64,000 nt of DNA from Hymenobacter arizonensis (lineage in GTDB: Bacteria > Bacteroidota > Bacteroidia > Cytophagales > Hymenobacteraceae): positions 186,001-250,000 of the forward strand of contig NZ_FOXS01000002.1 of the NCBI RefSeq assembly GCF_900115775.1, in the 5' to 3' direction. The position numbers were made by a program, and so were the translations under genes. Every line of letters begins with the position of its first letter. The first letter of the stretch is position 1. Shown here one piece after another: positions 33,645-41,339 of the stretch. The notes beneath the pieces are model-generated. The model saw only the letters and a program-made list of their open reading frames with translations, was not told the origin of the DNA and searched no databases.

Positions 33645-34097
33645 ATGAAATCCTTCTACTTCGGTGCCGGGTACACTATCCTGATGCTGGCCAGTCTGGC
33701 CGCTTTGCTGGCTGCCCAAGCGCCTTCGGGCAACGCCATCACGCTGCTGACGCTCAACCAGCCACCGTGCACTACCCTAACTCCGAAGTCGGTCATTCGT
33801 GCCAAGCTGGCCTACCACCTGGCCGAGGCTGAGCAGTCAGAATATGGCTTTGCCGTGTCCATCAAGTTTCAAAGCACTGACCCGCGGATGACCTTTTCCG
33901 ACGGAACGCTGGGCGTGGCCACAATCACGGCTCGCCACGACACGCTTACGTTGAGTTACCCTGTGGCTGCCATCCGTCGCAACGACCGGCTCAAACGTCC
34001 CGTTACCTGCTATTTCTACCTGCATCGCAACACCGCCCCTGGGCGTAGCGTGGTCCTGGCCCAAACCGAGCCGATTGTGTTCCAAGAATGCATGTAA
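33645..34097 (+). CDS. Hypothetical secreted protein
   Basis: A 150-residue protein with a signal peptide or N-terminal anchor (AGYTILMLASLAALLAAQ) and a beta-rich mature domain (LAYHLAEAEQSEYGFAVSIKF; GVATITARHDTLTLSYPVAA; CYFYLHRNTAPGRSVVLAQ). Cys at about residues 42, 123 and 149 could form a disulfide. I do not recognise a family and the neighbours give no clue. Confidence 0.6.
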   Translation: MKSFYFGAGYTILMLASLAALLAAQAPSGNAITLLTLNQPPCTTLTPKSVIRAKLAYHLAEAEQSEYGFAVSIKFQSTDPRMTFSDGTLGVATITARHDTLTLSYPVAAIRRNDRLKRPVTCYFYLHRNTAPGRSVVLAQTEPIVFQECM

Positions 34098-34150
34098 ATA
34101 CTTGCTTACAAGGCATTAATTCTCCTATAACCTGATGACTACAGCGCGTT

Positions 34151-34232
34151 CAGTAGCGCGAACTCTGTAGTTCGCGTCCCAGAACGACACCCGAACGGCG
34201 CGGGGACGCGAACTACAGAGTTCGCGCTACTG
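34151..34232. repeat. Perfect 30-bp inverted repeat with GAACGACACCCGAACG loop
   Basis: Arms 34151-34180 and 34203-34232 are exact inverse copies (CAGTAGCGCGAACTCTGTAG...). The 22-nt loop contains GAACGACACCCGAACG, which also occurs in the palindrome at 53595-53782 and, in part, inside the one at 61181-61390. Confidence 0.85.
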
Positions 34233-34295
34233 AAACGCGATTGAACGCGCGGCTGAACGTGCTATACACTAACTTAAAAATCGCCCTAATTGCTC

Positions 34296-34871
34296 TCAGA
34301 CCTGAGGGCCCGTGTGCGACAGTTTCCGGATGACGCGGCAGGGGTTGCCCGCCGCGACGACATCGGCGGGGAGGTCTTTCGTCACGACGCTGCCCGCGCC
34401 GATAACCGTGCGGCTGCCGACGGTGACGCCGGGCAGGATAATGGCACCGCCGCCAACCCACACGTCATCGCCGATGACGACTGGCTCGCCTCCTTCCAGG
34501 CCCGCGGCCCGAGTTTGGTAATCGAGCGGGTGCGTAGCGGTATAAATCTGGACGTTGGGGCCAAACAGGGTGCGGCTGCCAATAGTAACGAGGGCGACGT
34601 CCAGGATGGTGCAGTTGAAGTTGAAAAACACGTGGTCGCCCAGGCGAATGTTGGTGCCGTAGTCGCAATAAAAAGGCGAGTTCAAGTCCAGGCCGGTGCC
34701 CGTATGCGGAATCAATTCCTCCAGCAGGCGGGCCCGCTCCGCTGGCTCGTCGGCCGAAGTGTGGTTGAGTTCCTGAAACAAGCGGCTGGCGCGCCGGCGT
34801 TCGGCAACCAGCTGCGGGTCCTGGGCATTATAGGGCTCGCCGGCGAGCATTTTTTCTTTTTCCGTCTTCAT
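34296..34871 (-). CDS. Sugar O-acetyltransferase (maltose/galactoside type)
   Basis: A 191-residue protein. The N-terminal Mac domain (KMLAGEPYNAQDPQLVAERRRA) precedes a left-handed beta-helix of hexapeptide repeats (IRLGDHVFFNFNCTILDVALVTIG, PVVIGDDVWVGGGAIILPGVTVG). The catalytic His is in IYTATHPLDYQTR, as in maltose and galactoside acetyltransferases, which move acetyl from acetyl-CoA to a sugar hydroxyl. Length and order are normal, so the enzyme should be active as a trimer in the cytoplasm. ATG 34871 is used as the start (MKTEKEKMLAG). Confidence 0.92.
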   Translation of the reverse strand: MKTEKEKMLAGEPYNAQDPQLVAERRRASRLFQELNHTSADEPAERARLLEELIPHTGTGLDLNSPFYCDYGTNIRLGDHVFFNFNCTILDVALVTIGSRTLFGPNVQIYTATHPLDYQTRAAGLEGGEPVVIGDDVWVGGGAIILPGVTVGSRTVIGAGSVVTKDLPADVVAAGNPCRVIRKLSHTGPQV

Positions 34872-35101
34872 CGGGAGGGCGCGTCGCTTACGATTGGGAA
34901 GATGGGGACAAGGTCGGAAAAGGTCCACGGATTCTACCGTGAACCCTAGCCCGCAAGCGCAGCTTTATGCGGTGGGGTTGCTTCTTTCACGCCAGGGTCG
35001 CGAGTGCCAACCAAAAGATGGAGTTGTCACAGGTTATCGAACTAGCCGACCACGCTTCGCCTGGCTGGTTTAGCCATTGCCGCGCAGGCGCAACTGTCAG
35101 G

Positions 35102-35413
35102 TTAGAACTTGCGGGCGTGGCAGGCCGAGCAGTCGGCGGCGGTGGGCAGCATGTAGGCGTGCCTTTCAATGGCGCTGTCCAAGGCCTGTCGGAACGCCAC
35201 CAGCAGCTTGTCGCGCTCCACCGTGGGCATGTTTTGTAGCACCTGCTCGATGGAGGCCCGGTAGACGTGTGCCATAAAGTTGGGCCCGTAGGCGGCGAAG
35301 AACCCGTTGTGCAGGGCGTCAAACGTCGCTTTTTCCGAAGCGGAGATGGATTGTGACAGCGCCAGCCACTGCTTGGCGTTGTCGGCCAGGTCGAGTTGTA
35401 GGTCTTGGTTCAT
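35102..35413 (-). CDS. Small helical protein with C-terminal CxxCH motif
   Basis: A 103-residue, mostly helical protein (ADNAKQWLALSQSISASEKATFDALHNGFF; ERDKLLVAFRQALDSAIERHAYML) that ends in DCSACHARKF. CSACH has the form of a c-type haem attachment site, but there is no signal peptide, so covalent haem in the periplasm is unlikely unless it is exported another way. Its start lies about 120 bp from the broken crp/fnr gene. I do not recognise a family. Confidence 0.6.
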   Translation of the reverse strand: MNQDLQLDLADNAKQWLALSQSISASEKATFDALHNGFFAAYGPNFMAHVYRASIEQVLQNMPTVERDKLLVAFRQALDSAIERHAYMLPTAADCSACHARKF

Positions 35414-35533
35414 AGAGCGGGAATTCACAAACGGAGTTAGCCCGTTCAATACCCAAAGCTACCAGGGCTATATAGCCGGCTATATGACAAAGTGCAGCCC
35501 AATACCTGAAGCTTGTCAACTATTGGGCGCGCT

Positions 35534-36020
35534 TTACCAGCGGGCACTGCGCAGCTTATCGGGCTGCAGCACCCGGATGCTTTTGGGCGTGAGCTCTCCA
35601 CCAGCCCATCAGGCCGGAACTCGCTGAGTGTGCGAATCAGCGACTCGGGGGCGGTGCCCACCATAGTGGCCAGGTCGTCGCGCGTGAAGTGTAGGCACTC
35701 GTCGGACCCGGCTTGGGCGTAGGCCATGGCCAGCAGCTGGGCTTCGCGCTCGCTCACCCGGCCCGCCAGCAGGCGGATGAATTGCTGGCTCACGGCAGGG
35801 TTGCGCAGCAGCAACTGGCTGAAGTCGTCCTTGGGAATGTGGACCAGCTCCGATTCGTCGGTGGCCACGGCCGAGTCGCTGCGCGCGGTGTGCTCCAATA
35901 GGGGCAGGAACCCAAAAAACTCGCCCGGGCCGTAGTAGCCGGTTATTAGCTCCTTGTCCGTGGCGTTGGATTTGAGGGTTTTCACCCGGCCGGTCTTCAC
36001 GAAGTACACCCGCGTAGGTT
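35534..36020 (-). pseudogene. Crp/Fnr-family regulator, broken at both ends
   Basis: The cyclic-nucleotide-binding-like fold (VYFVKTGRVKTLKSNATDKE; YYGPGEFFGFLPLLEH) and the helix-turn-helix region (FTRDDLATMVGTAPESLIRTLSEF) are intact. Two lesions exist. First, the 5' end is missing: at about 36020 the sequence changes abruptly into a GNAT gene copy lying in the opposite direction, so the first 30-40 residues are lost. Second, after DGLVE the frame is broken by an extra AG (GGAGAGCTC for GGAGCTC) near 35593-35599. Removing it restores LTPKSIRVLQPDKLRSARW and a stop at 35534-35536, the usual end of such proteins. The current open frame reads on to 35446 and starts inside the GNAT copy. It is probably nonfunctional. 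Confidence 0.85.
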
Positions 36021-36275
36021 CCGTACTGGGCCCGCCACATTCCGCGGGCCACCATGGAGCGCGCCACCTTCGCCTGGCTCTGCGACGTGTTCGTGCTGCC
36101 CGAGTTCCGCGGCCTCGGCCTCTCCAAGTGGCTGGTGAAGCGCATGCTGGCCCACCCCAACCTGCAAAATCTGCGCCGGCACCTACTCGCCACCTTCGAC
36201 GCCCACACCCTCTACCAACACTTCGGCTACGAGCCCCTGGCTCGAAATCAAGCACCCCAACCCGTACGGGTCAGC
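36021..36275 (+). pseudogene. Decayed GNAT gene copy
   Basis: A degenerate copy of the GNAT gene at 24584-25036. It lacks about the first 35 codons. About 27 codons are deleted between HIPRATMERA and TFAWLCDVF (where the intact copy has similar GAGCGGGCC and GACCGGGCC words). A 17-bp deletion between two CTGG words near 36240 shifts the last frame. The part between (VLPEFRGLGLSKWLVKRMLA, DAHTLYQHFGYEPL) is well preserved. It adjoins the crp/fnr pseudogene head to head. Confidence 0.85.
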
Positions 36276-36714
36276 GGGGCAGTAGGTGAAGGGGGTGTAA
36301 TAAATTTCACCGTTTGATTAAACAACCTTATTGGTTCAGGCATACCTGGGCCTCATAACGGCTAGTCTCCTAAAAGAACTGATTTTAGGCCAATTACAAG
36401 TTTTGTGGGGCACCGAATATGCAACATTTGCAAGATGTGAATTAACATTTATGAAATTGAAATTATTCAATAATCAACTCCTTTTAGTTAGTATGAAGCA
36501 ATTGTTGACTACGATTTGTTCAAATGGGGTTAGCTGATTTATCTGCCGATTTTACTCTTTGACCGACCGAATCCGGGTGCTTAACGAAAAGCGCCGCAAT
36601 CTGCCCGGAGGCGGCAAGAGCATTTGGCCGCTTGCCGGTTGAACAACCACGCTAGCCCGGCAGGTGGTCTGCCGGTCAGTTTATCCATTTTTTTCCTCCA
36701 TCACATTATTACAA
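36276..36714. other. AT-rich spacer (about 36300-36550), no gene recognised
   Basis: A 439-bp gap. Its first part, about 250 bp, is clearly more AT-rich than the surroundings and has a 68-codon frame from a TTG that does not look like a protein. TGCAACATTTGCA near 36421 is a small palindrome. Promoters for the CHRD gene may lie in the second part, but no TAnnTTTG box is clear. Confidence 0.45.
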
Positions 36715-37149
36715 ATGCAAAAAAAATACGCTTCACTGCTTCTCGCCTCGTTTGGTCTGATTACGGCTTGCAGCGAAAAAGAAGAAACCCCGCCGATGTC
36801 GACCACAACCGAGCTGGTGGCCACGGTCAACGGGGGGCAGCAGGTGCCGGCCAACGCGTCCACGGCGACCGGGACATTTGCTGGCACGTACAGCAGCGCC
36901 AACAAGCAACTCGTGTACACCGTCACCTACCAGGGCCTTACCCCCACCATTGCTCACATTCACACCGGGGCACCCGGCGAGAGCGGCTCGGTGGCCGTTC
37001 CTTTTCAAAACCTGGCCTCGCCCATCACGGGCACGGTGACTTTGACCGCCGAGCAGGCCAACAACCTGCTCAGCAACCGCATGTACGTCAACATCCATAC
37101 GTCGGCGTTCCCGAGCGGCGAAATCCGCGGCGATATCAAGAAAAAGTAA
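36715..37149 (+). CDS. CHRD domain lipoprotein
   Basis: A 144-residue lipoprotein (lipobox-like ITAC, Cys at about 19) followed by one CHRD domain: ATVNGGQQVPANASTATGTF, then AHIHTGAPGESGSVAVPF and YVNIHTSAFPSGEIRGDI. The H-x-H-G and N-I-H-T pairs are typical. CHRD proteins are envelope proteins of unknown biochemical role, possibly binding metals or other proteins. It is the first gene of a co-directional group with a TonB receptor, cytochrome c, YceI and a barrel protein. Confidence 0.88.
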   Translation: MQKKYASLLLASFGLITACSEKEETPPMSTTTELVATVNGGQQVPANASTATGTFAGTYSSANKQLVYTVTYQGLTPTIAHIHTGAPGESGSVAVPFQNLASPITGTVTLTAEQANNLLSNRMYVNIHTSAFPSGEIRGDIKKK

Positions 37150-37368
37150 GTTGCGTGCCCCTTCGGCGGGCTTGGGCGCTCCATACTTAGTAGCCCTTTC
37201 CAGCTCGTTGCTTTAGCAGCGGGCCGGAAAGGGCCCCACGCCGAACCATCTTAATGCGGGATGCCTGACCCCAGCTTGGGGTGTGTCCGTGCGGGCCCTC
37301 GTAGCCCGCACCCGGGGTTCCGTGCCCGGCCGCGAGCAACGGGCTGCTTCCCCTTCTCTGCTTATTAT

Positions 37369-40233
37369 ATGATGCATTTTACACAATACGCCCGGGTTAT
37401 CCTCACGTGCCTGGGAACTGGATTAACTACTCTCACGGCGGGGGCGCAAGCGCTGTCGCCCGCCCCGGTGGCTGCCCCCGACAAGGAGCCGGTGAGCTTA
37501 AGCGGGAAAGTAACCGCACGCTCGGGCGAAGCCCAGGGAACGCCGCTGCCGTTTGCCTCCCTAACCCTGGTGTCTCTGTCCACGGGCACACGCCAAACCA
37601 CCAGCGCCGACTTAATGGGCCGGTTTGCCTTCACCAACCTGCTGGCCGGCGGCCCCTACATTTTGCAGGTACAGCAGCCGGGCTTTCAAGCCCAGACGGT
37701 CACCAACATGTACCTGAAGGCCGACGCCGCGACGGCGCTGGACATCGACTTAAGCCCCGCCACGGTGGCCGTGGGCACGCGTCGCGACGACCGCACGGCC
37801 CTGGAGTCGGCCGTTCCCGTTGACGTGGTCGACATAGCCGCGCTGCTCCGCACCGTGCCTCAGACCGACCTCACCCAGCTGCTGCACTACACCGTGCCGG
37901 CCTTCAACTCGACCCGCCAAACGGCTGCCGGGGGCTCCGACCACGTGGACCCCGCCAACCTGCGCGGCCTGGGCACCGACCAGATGCTGGTGCTGGTGAA
38001 CGGCAAGCGCCGCCACACCACCGCCCTGGTCAACCTGCTTAGCAACCGCGGCCTGGGCAGCGTGGGCACCGACCTTAACACCCTGCCCAGCCTGGGCGTG
38101 GAGCGGGTGGAAGTGCTGCGCGACGGCGCCGCGGCCCAGTACGGCTCCGACGCCATTGCGGGCGTGATGAACATCAGTTTGAAAAACAGCAACAGCGACG
38201 GCAGCGTGCTGCTGAACACGGGCCTGACCACCGAGGGCGACGGCCTGGCCACGCTCCTGGGCGTCAACCAGGGCTTCCGGCTGGGGACGAAAGGCTTTTT
38301 GAACGTGACGGCCGACGCCGACTACCGCGACCGCACCGCCCGCGGCTACGGCCGCGACCCGGGGGTCAGCCCGGTGTTTGTGGTCAACGACCCGGCCCGG
38401 GAGCAGGCTGCCCTGACGGCCGCCGGCAAGACGTACAACGACTTTGCGCAGCGCAACGGCGATGCCCGGGTGCGCAACGTGCGCGGCCTGCTCAACGCCC
38501 GGGTCGAAGCCTCCGACCGGCTGGCTTTTTACGGGTTCGGGGGCTATAACTTCCGCCGCGGTCAGGCGTCCACCCTGTGGGTGCTGCCGGCCACGCAAAG
38601 TGCCGACGTTGTCGAAAGCCTATTTCCCTACGGCTACCAGCCCCAGGTCAACACCCGCATCCACGACGGCGCGGGCACGCTGGGCGTGGTGCTCGGCCAG
38701 CCCGGCCCCAACCGCTGGACGCTGGACGTGAGCAATACCACCGGCTACAACCGCATGACCTACGACCTGGAAAACACGCTCAACGCCTCGCTGGGGGCTT
38801 CATCGCCCACGGTGTTCGACAACGCGGGCGGCTTTCAGTTTCTGCAGAACGTAACCAACGCCACCGCCAACCGCTTCTTTGACCGGGCGCTGGCGGGTAC
38901 CAACGTGGCTTTCGGCGCCGAGTTCCGGGCCGACCGCTACCAAATTTTGCGCGGCGACGAGCGCACCGAGGCCGAGTACGACCTGGGCCTGCCCAACTCC
39001 CAGCAGGGGGCGCAGGGCTTCAGCGGCTTTGGCGAGGCCTCGGCCGTGGTGGGCAGCCGCACCAACGTGGGCGCCTTCCTGGACGTGGAAGCGGACGTTA
39101 CCAAACACTGGTCGGTGAGCGGAGCGCTGCGCTACGAGAACTACTCCACCTTCGGGTCGGCCTTTATTTACAAGGCCACCTCCAGGCTGGAAGTCGCTCG
39201 CTTCCTGGCCCTGCGCGGTGCCTTCAACACGGGCTTCCGGGCGCCATCGCTGCAACAGGTGCTCTACCGCCAGATTACCCAGCGCCCCGGCGTGACCGGG
39301 GTGGTATACGCGGGCATTTTCAACAACCAAGATGAGCTGCGGGTGCAGGCCGGCGTGCCCGACCTGACGCCCGAGCGCTCGCGCAACGTCAGCGGCGGCC
39401 TGGTGTTCACCCCCAGTTCGGCCTTCTCGTTCACCGCCGACGCCTACCTCATCGACATCGACGACCGCATCACGCTCTCGGGCCTGCTGCGCCCGGGCTT
39501 CGGCATCAGCCCCGCCCTGACCCAAACGCTGGCCAACAGCCGCGTGAGCCAGGCGCAGTTCTTCACCAATGACCTCGACACCCGGACCCAGGGCGTGGAC
39601 CTGGTGGCCAACTACCGCCACGCGTTCGGAGCCGGCCAGTTCAGCGCCACCGCGGCTGGCAACTTCACCCGCACCCGCACCCGCCGGCTGAACGTGCCGG
39701 CCACGTTCCGCAGCCTTCAGGAAGACGACGACCCCACCACCAACTACGTCGACCCGCGCCAGCTGTCCCTGATTGAAACCGGCAACCCCGCCAGCAAAAT
39801 CCTGCTCGGCCTCAACTACACCCTGGGCAAGGTCGGGCTGGGCCTGCGCAACACGTACTTTGGCGAGGTGCGCTACTACGACGTGGCCCCCGACCCGGCC
39901 GTGTACGACTTTGGGGGCTATCTGCTCGTTTTCCGTCCCCGCACCGTTACCGACCTGACGGTCAGCGTGCAGGCCACCAAGGGCCTGAGCATCAGCGCCG
40001 GTGCCCAGAACCTCTTCAACGTGAAGCCCAATACGCTGGACCAGGCTGCTTCCAACGGGGAGGCTCCCGGCGGCTTCGCGACCCGCGCGCAGTTCGAGGC
40101 ATACTATCAAAACCGCTACAGTGCGCCCTCGCCCTTTCCCACCAACCGCGACGTGTATCCCTATGCGCCCGTGCAAATGGGCTTCAACGGGGCATTGGTT
40201 TACTTGAAAGCCGTGTACAGCCTGGGCCTGTAA
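37369..40233 (+). CDS. TonB-dependent receptor of the envelope cassette
   Basis: A 954-residue outer-membrane receptor: signal peptide (RVILTCLGTGLTTLTAGAQA), carboxypeptidase-D-like domain (about residues 40-130), plug (PVDVVDIAALLRTVPQTDLT; NLRGLGTDQMLVLVNGKRRH; LRDGAAAQYGSDAIAGVMNI) and a large barrel. The plug type N-L-R-G-L-G-x-D-Q-x-L-V-L-V-N-G-K-R-R-H belongs to a TonB receptor group found in many Gram-negatives. The substrate is unknown. Two adjacent ATGs (37369 and 37372) are possible starts. The cytochrome gene follows after 19 bp, so translation is probably coupled. Confidence 0.9.
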   Translation: MMHFTQYARVILTCLGTGLTTLTAGAQALSPAPVAAPDKEPVSLSGKVTARSGEAQGTPLPFASLTLVSLSTGTRQTTSADLMGRFAFTNLLAGGPYILQVQQPGFQAQTVTNMYLKADAATALDIDLSPATVAVGTRRDDRTALESAVPVDVVDIAALLRTVPQTDLTQLLHYTVPAFNSTRQTAAGGSDHVDPANLRGLGTDQMLVLVNGKRRHTTALVNLLSNRGLGSVGTDLNTLPSLGVERVEVLRDGAAAQYGSDAIAGVMNISLKNSNSDGSVLLNTGLTTEGDGLATLLGVNQGFRLGTKGFLNVTADADYRDRTARGYGRDPGVSPVFVVNDPAREQAALTAAGKTYNDFAQRNGDARVRNVRGLLNARVEASDRLAFYGFGGYNFRRGQASTLWVLPATQSADVVESLFPYGYQPQVNTRIHDGAGTLGVVLGQPGPNRWTLDVSNTTGYNRMTYDLENTLNASLGASSPTVFDNAGGFQFLQNVTNATANRFFDRALAGTNVAFGAEFRADRYQILRGDERTEAEYDLGLPNSQQGAQGFSGFGEASAVVGSRTNVGAFLDVEADVTKHWSVSGALRYENYSTFGSAFIYKATSRLEVARFLALRGAFNTGFRAPSLQQVLYRQITQRPGVTGVVYAGIFNNQDELRVQAGVPDLTPERSRNVSGGLVFTPSSAFSFTADAYLIDIDDRITLSGLLRPGFGISPALTQTLANSRVSQAQFFTNDLDTRTQGVDLVANYRHAFGAGQFSATAAGNFTRTRTRRLNVPATFRSLQEDDDPTTNYVDPRQLSLIETGNPASKILLGLNYTLGKVGLGLRNTYFGEVRYYDVAPDPAVYDFGGYLLVFRPRTVTDLTVSVQATKGLSISAGAQNLFNVKPNTLDQAASNGEAPGGFATRAQFEAYYQNRYSAPSPFPTNRDVYPYAPVQMGFNGALVYLKAVYSLGL

Positions 40234-40252
40234 GCGCTCTGTTTCGTAACTC

Positions 40253-40630
40253 ATGGCCACTCTCTTGAGACCATCCTTCCGGCTGCTTGGGGCATTGGCG
40301 GGGCTGCTCGCCCAGGGCTGCACCTACGCCCAAGGCCCGCCCCCCGGCCCCTGCAACGACGCGGCGGCCCCCACCTACGCGGCCGTCATTGCCCCCTTGG
40401 TGGCGGCGCAGTGCCTGGAGTGCCACGGGGCCGCCGTGAACGCAACCCAGGGCGGCGGCCTGGACTTCAGTACCTACCGGGGGTTCACCAACCAGTCGGC
40501 GGCGTACCTGATGAGCAGCGTGCGCCACGAGCCGGGGGCGGCGGCCATGCCCAAGGGCCGGGCCCAGCTCTCGGACTGCGACATTGCCCGCCTGCAGGCG
40601 TGGATTGACGCCGGCTGGCCCAACAACTAA
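40253..40630 (+). CDS. Planctomycete-type cytochrome c domain protein
   Basis: A 125-residue exported protein with a single haem motif AAQCLECHGAAV (C-x-x-C-H) at about residues 54-58, preceded by YAAVIAPLVAAQ as in the cytochrome domains of PSD1/DUF1592-type proteins. Downstream LDFSTYRGFTN, MPKGRAQLSDCDIARLQAWIDAGWPNN gives the closing helices of that fold. A Met (AAAMPKG) could be the sixth haem ligand. The signal region has GLLAQGC, so it may be lipidated. It probably transfers electrons in the periplasm, and its place between the TonB receptor and YceI genes suggests a joint envelope function. Confidence 0.85.
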   Translation: MATLLRPSFRLLGALAGLLAQGCTYAQGPPPGPCNDAAAPTYAAVIAPLVAAQCLECHGAAVNATQGGGLDFSTYRGFTNQSAAYLMSSVRHEPGAAAMPKGRAQLSDCDIARLQAWIDAGWPNN

Positions 40631-40715
40631 CTGCTGTGAAGCGGTGGCCCTTTCGCCTTGTTTTCGCGCGCCCGGCCCGTCGGAGCAGCACCCTTTACTC
40701 CTTGTGGCTTAATTC

Positions 40716-41315
40716 ATGAAAAGGATTTTCTCCGTTGTGCCCGTGCTGTTGCTGCTGGCCACGCCTTGGTCCGGCCGGGCACAGGGCACGTTCATGACGA
40801 AAACCGGCCGCGTCAGCTTTTTGTCGACCACCATCCTCGAAGACATCGAAGCCCGCAACAACGCGGCCGCGGCCGTCTTCGACTTGAACACCGGCCAGCT
40901 GGCCCTTGTCATTCCCGTCAAAGAGTTCGTGTTCAAACGCTCCCTGATGCAAGAACACTTCAACGAGAACTACATGGAGTCGGATAAATACCCCAAGGCC
41001 ACCTTCACGGGGCGGTTCACCGGGGCTGATGCCGCCACGCTGGGCTGGGCGGGCTCGCACGAAGTGCAAGTGGAAGGCGAACTGACCCTGCACGGCGTAA
41101 GCCACCACGTGAAGGTGCCGGGCGCGCTGGAGCTGAAAAACGGGCAGCTGCTCGCCTCTGCCGTCTTCAACGTGGCGCCCGCCGACTACAACATCGAGGT
41201 GCCACTGCTGGTCCGCGAAAACATTGCCAAAATCGTGAGCATCCGCGTGGCGCTGTCCTGCGACGTAGTGGCGGGCAGCGGCCCGAAGCCCACGCGTTCG
41301 AGCCCGCTTAAATAA
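40716..41315 (+). CDS. YceI family protein
   Basis: A 199-residue secreted protein with a signal peptide (VVPVLLLLATPWSGRAQ) and a lipocalin-like YceI fold: NTGQLALVIPVKEFVFKRSL, MESDKYPKATFTGRF, and VEGELTLHGVSHHVKVPG, the conserved L-T-x-H-G-x-x block. YceI proteins bind isoprenoid or other hydrophobic molecules in the periplasm. The co-directional cytochrome c and barrel genes suggest a redox or lipid-related envelope process. The start at 40716 directly precedes the signal peptide. Confidence 0.92.
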   Translation: MKRIFSVVPVLLLLATPWSGRAQGTFMTKTGRVSFLSTTILEDIEARNNAAAAVFDLNTGQLALVIPVKEFVFKRSLMQEHFNENYMESDKYPKATFTGRFTGADAATLGWAGSHEVQVEGELTLHGVSHHVKVPGALELKNGQLLASAVFNVAPADYNIEVPLLVRENIAKIVSIRVALSCDVVAGSGPKPTRSSPLK

Positions 41316-41339
41316 CGGCTATATCAATACTTGACTTTT

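Noticed and set aside
35446..36255. Intact 269-residue Crp/Fnr protein
   Set aside because: The open frame exists, but its first 85 residues are GNAT antisense and its last part is frameshifted, so it does not represent a normal regulator.
36415..36440. TGCAACATTTGCA as a second Zur-type site
   Set aside because: Half-site spacing differs from the palindrome at 31691-31707, and it lies in AT-rich noncoding sequence with no metal gene nearby.
38800..40323. 507-codon open frame on the minus strand
   Set aside because: Antisense shadow of the TonB receptor at 37369-40233.
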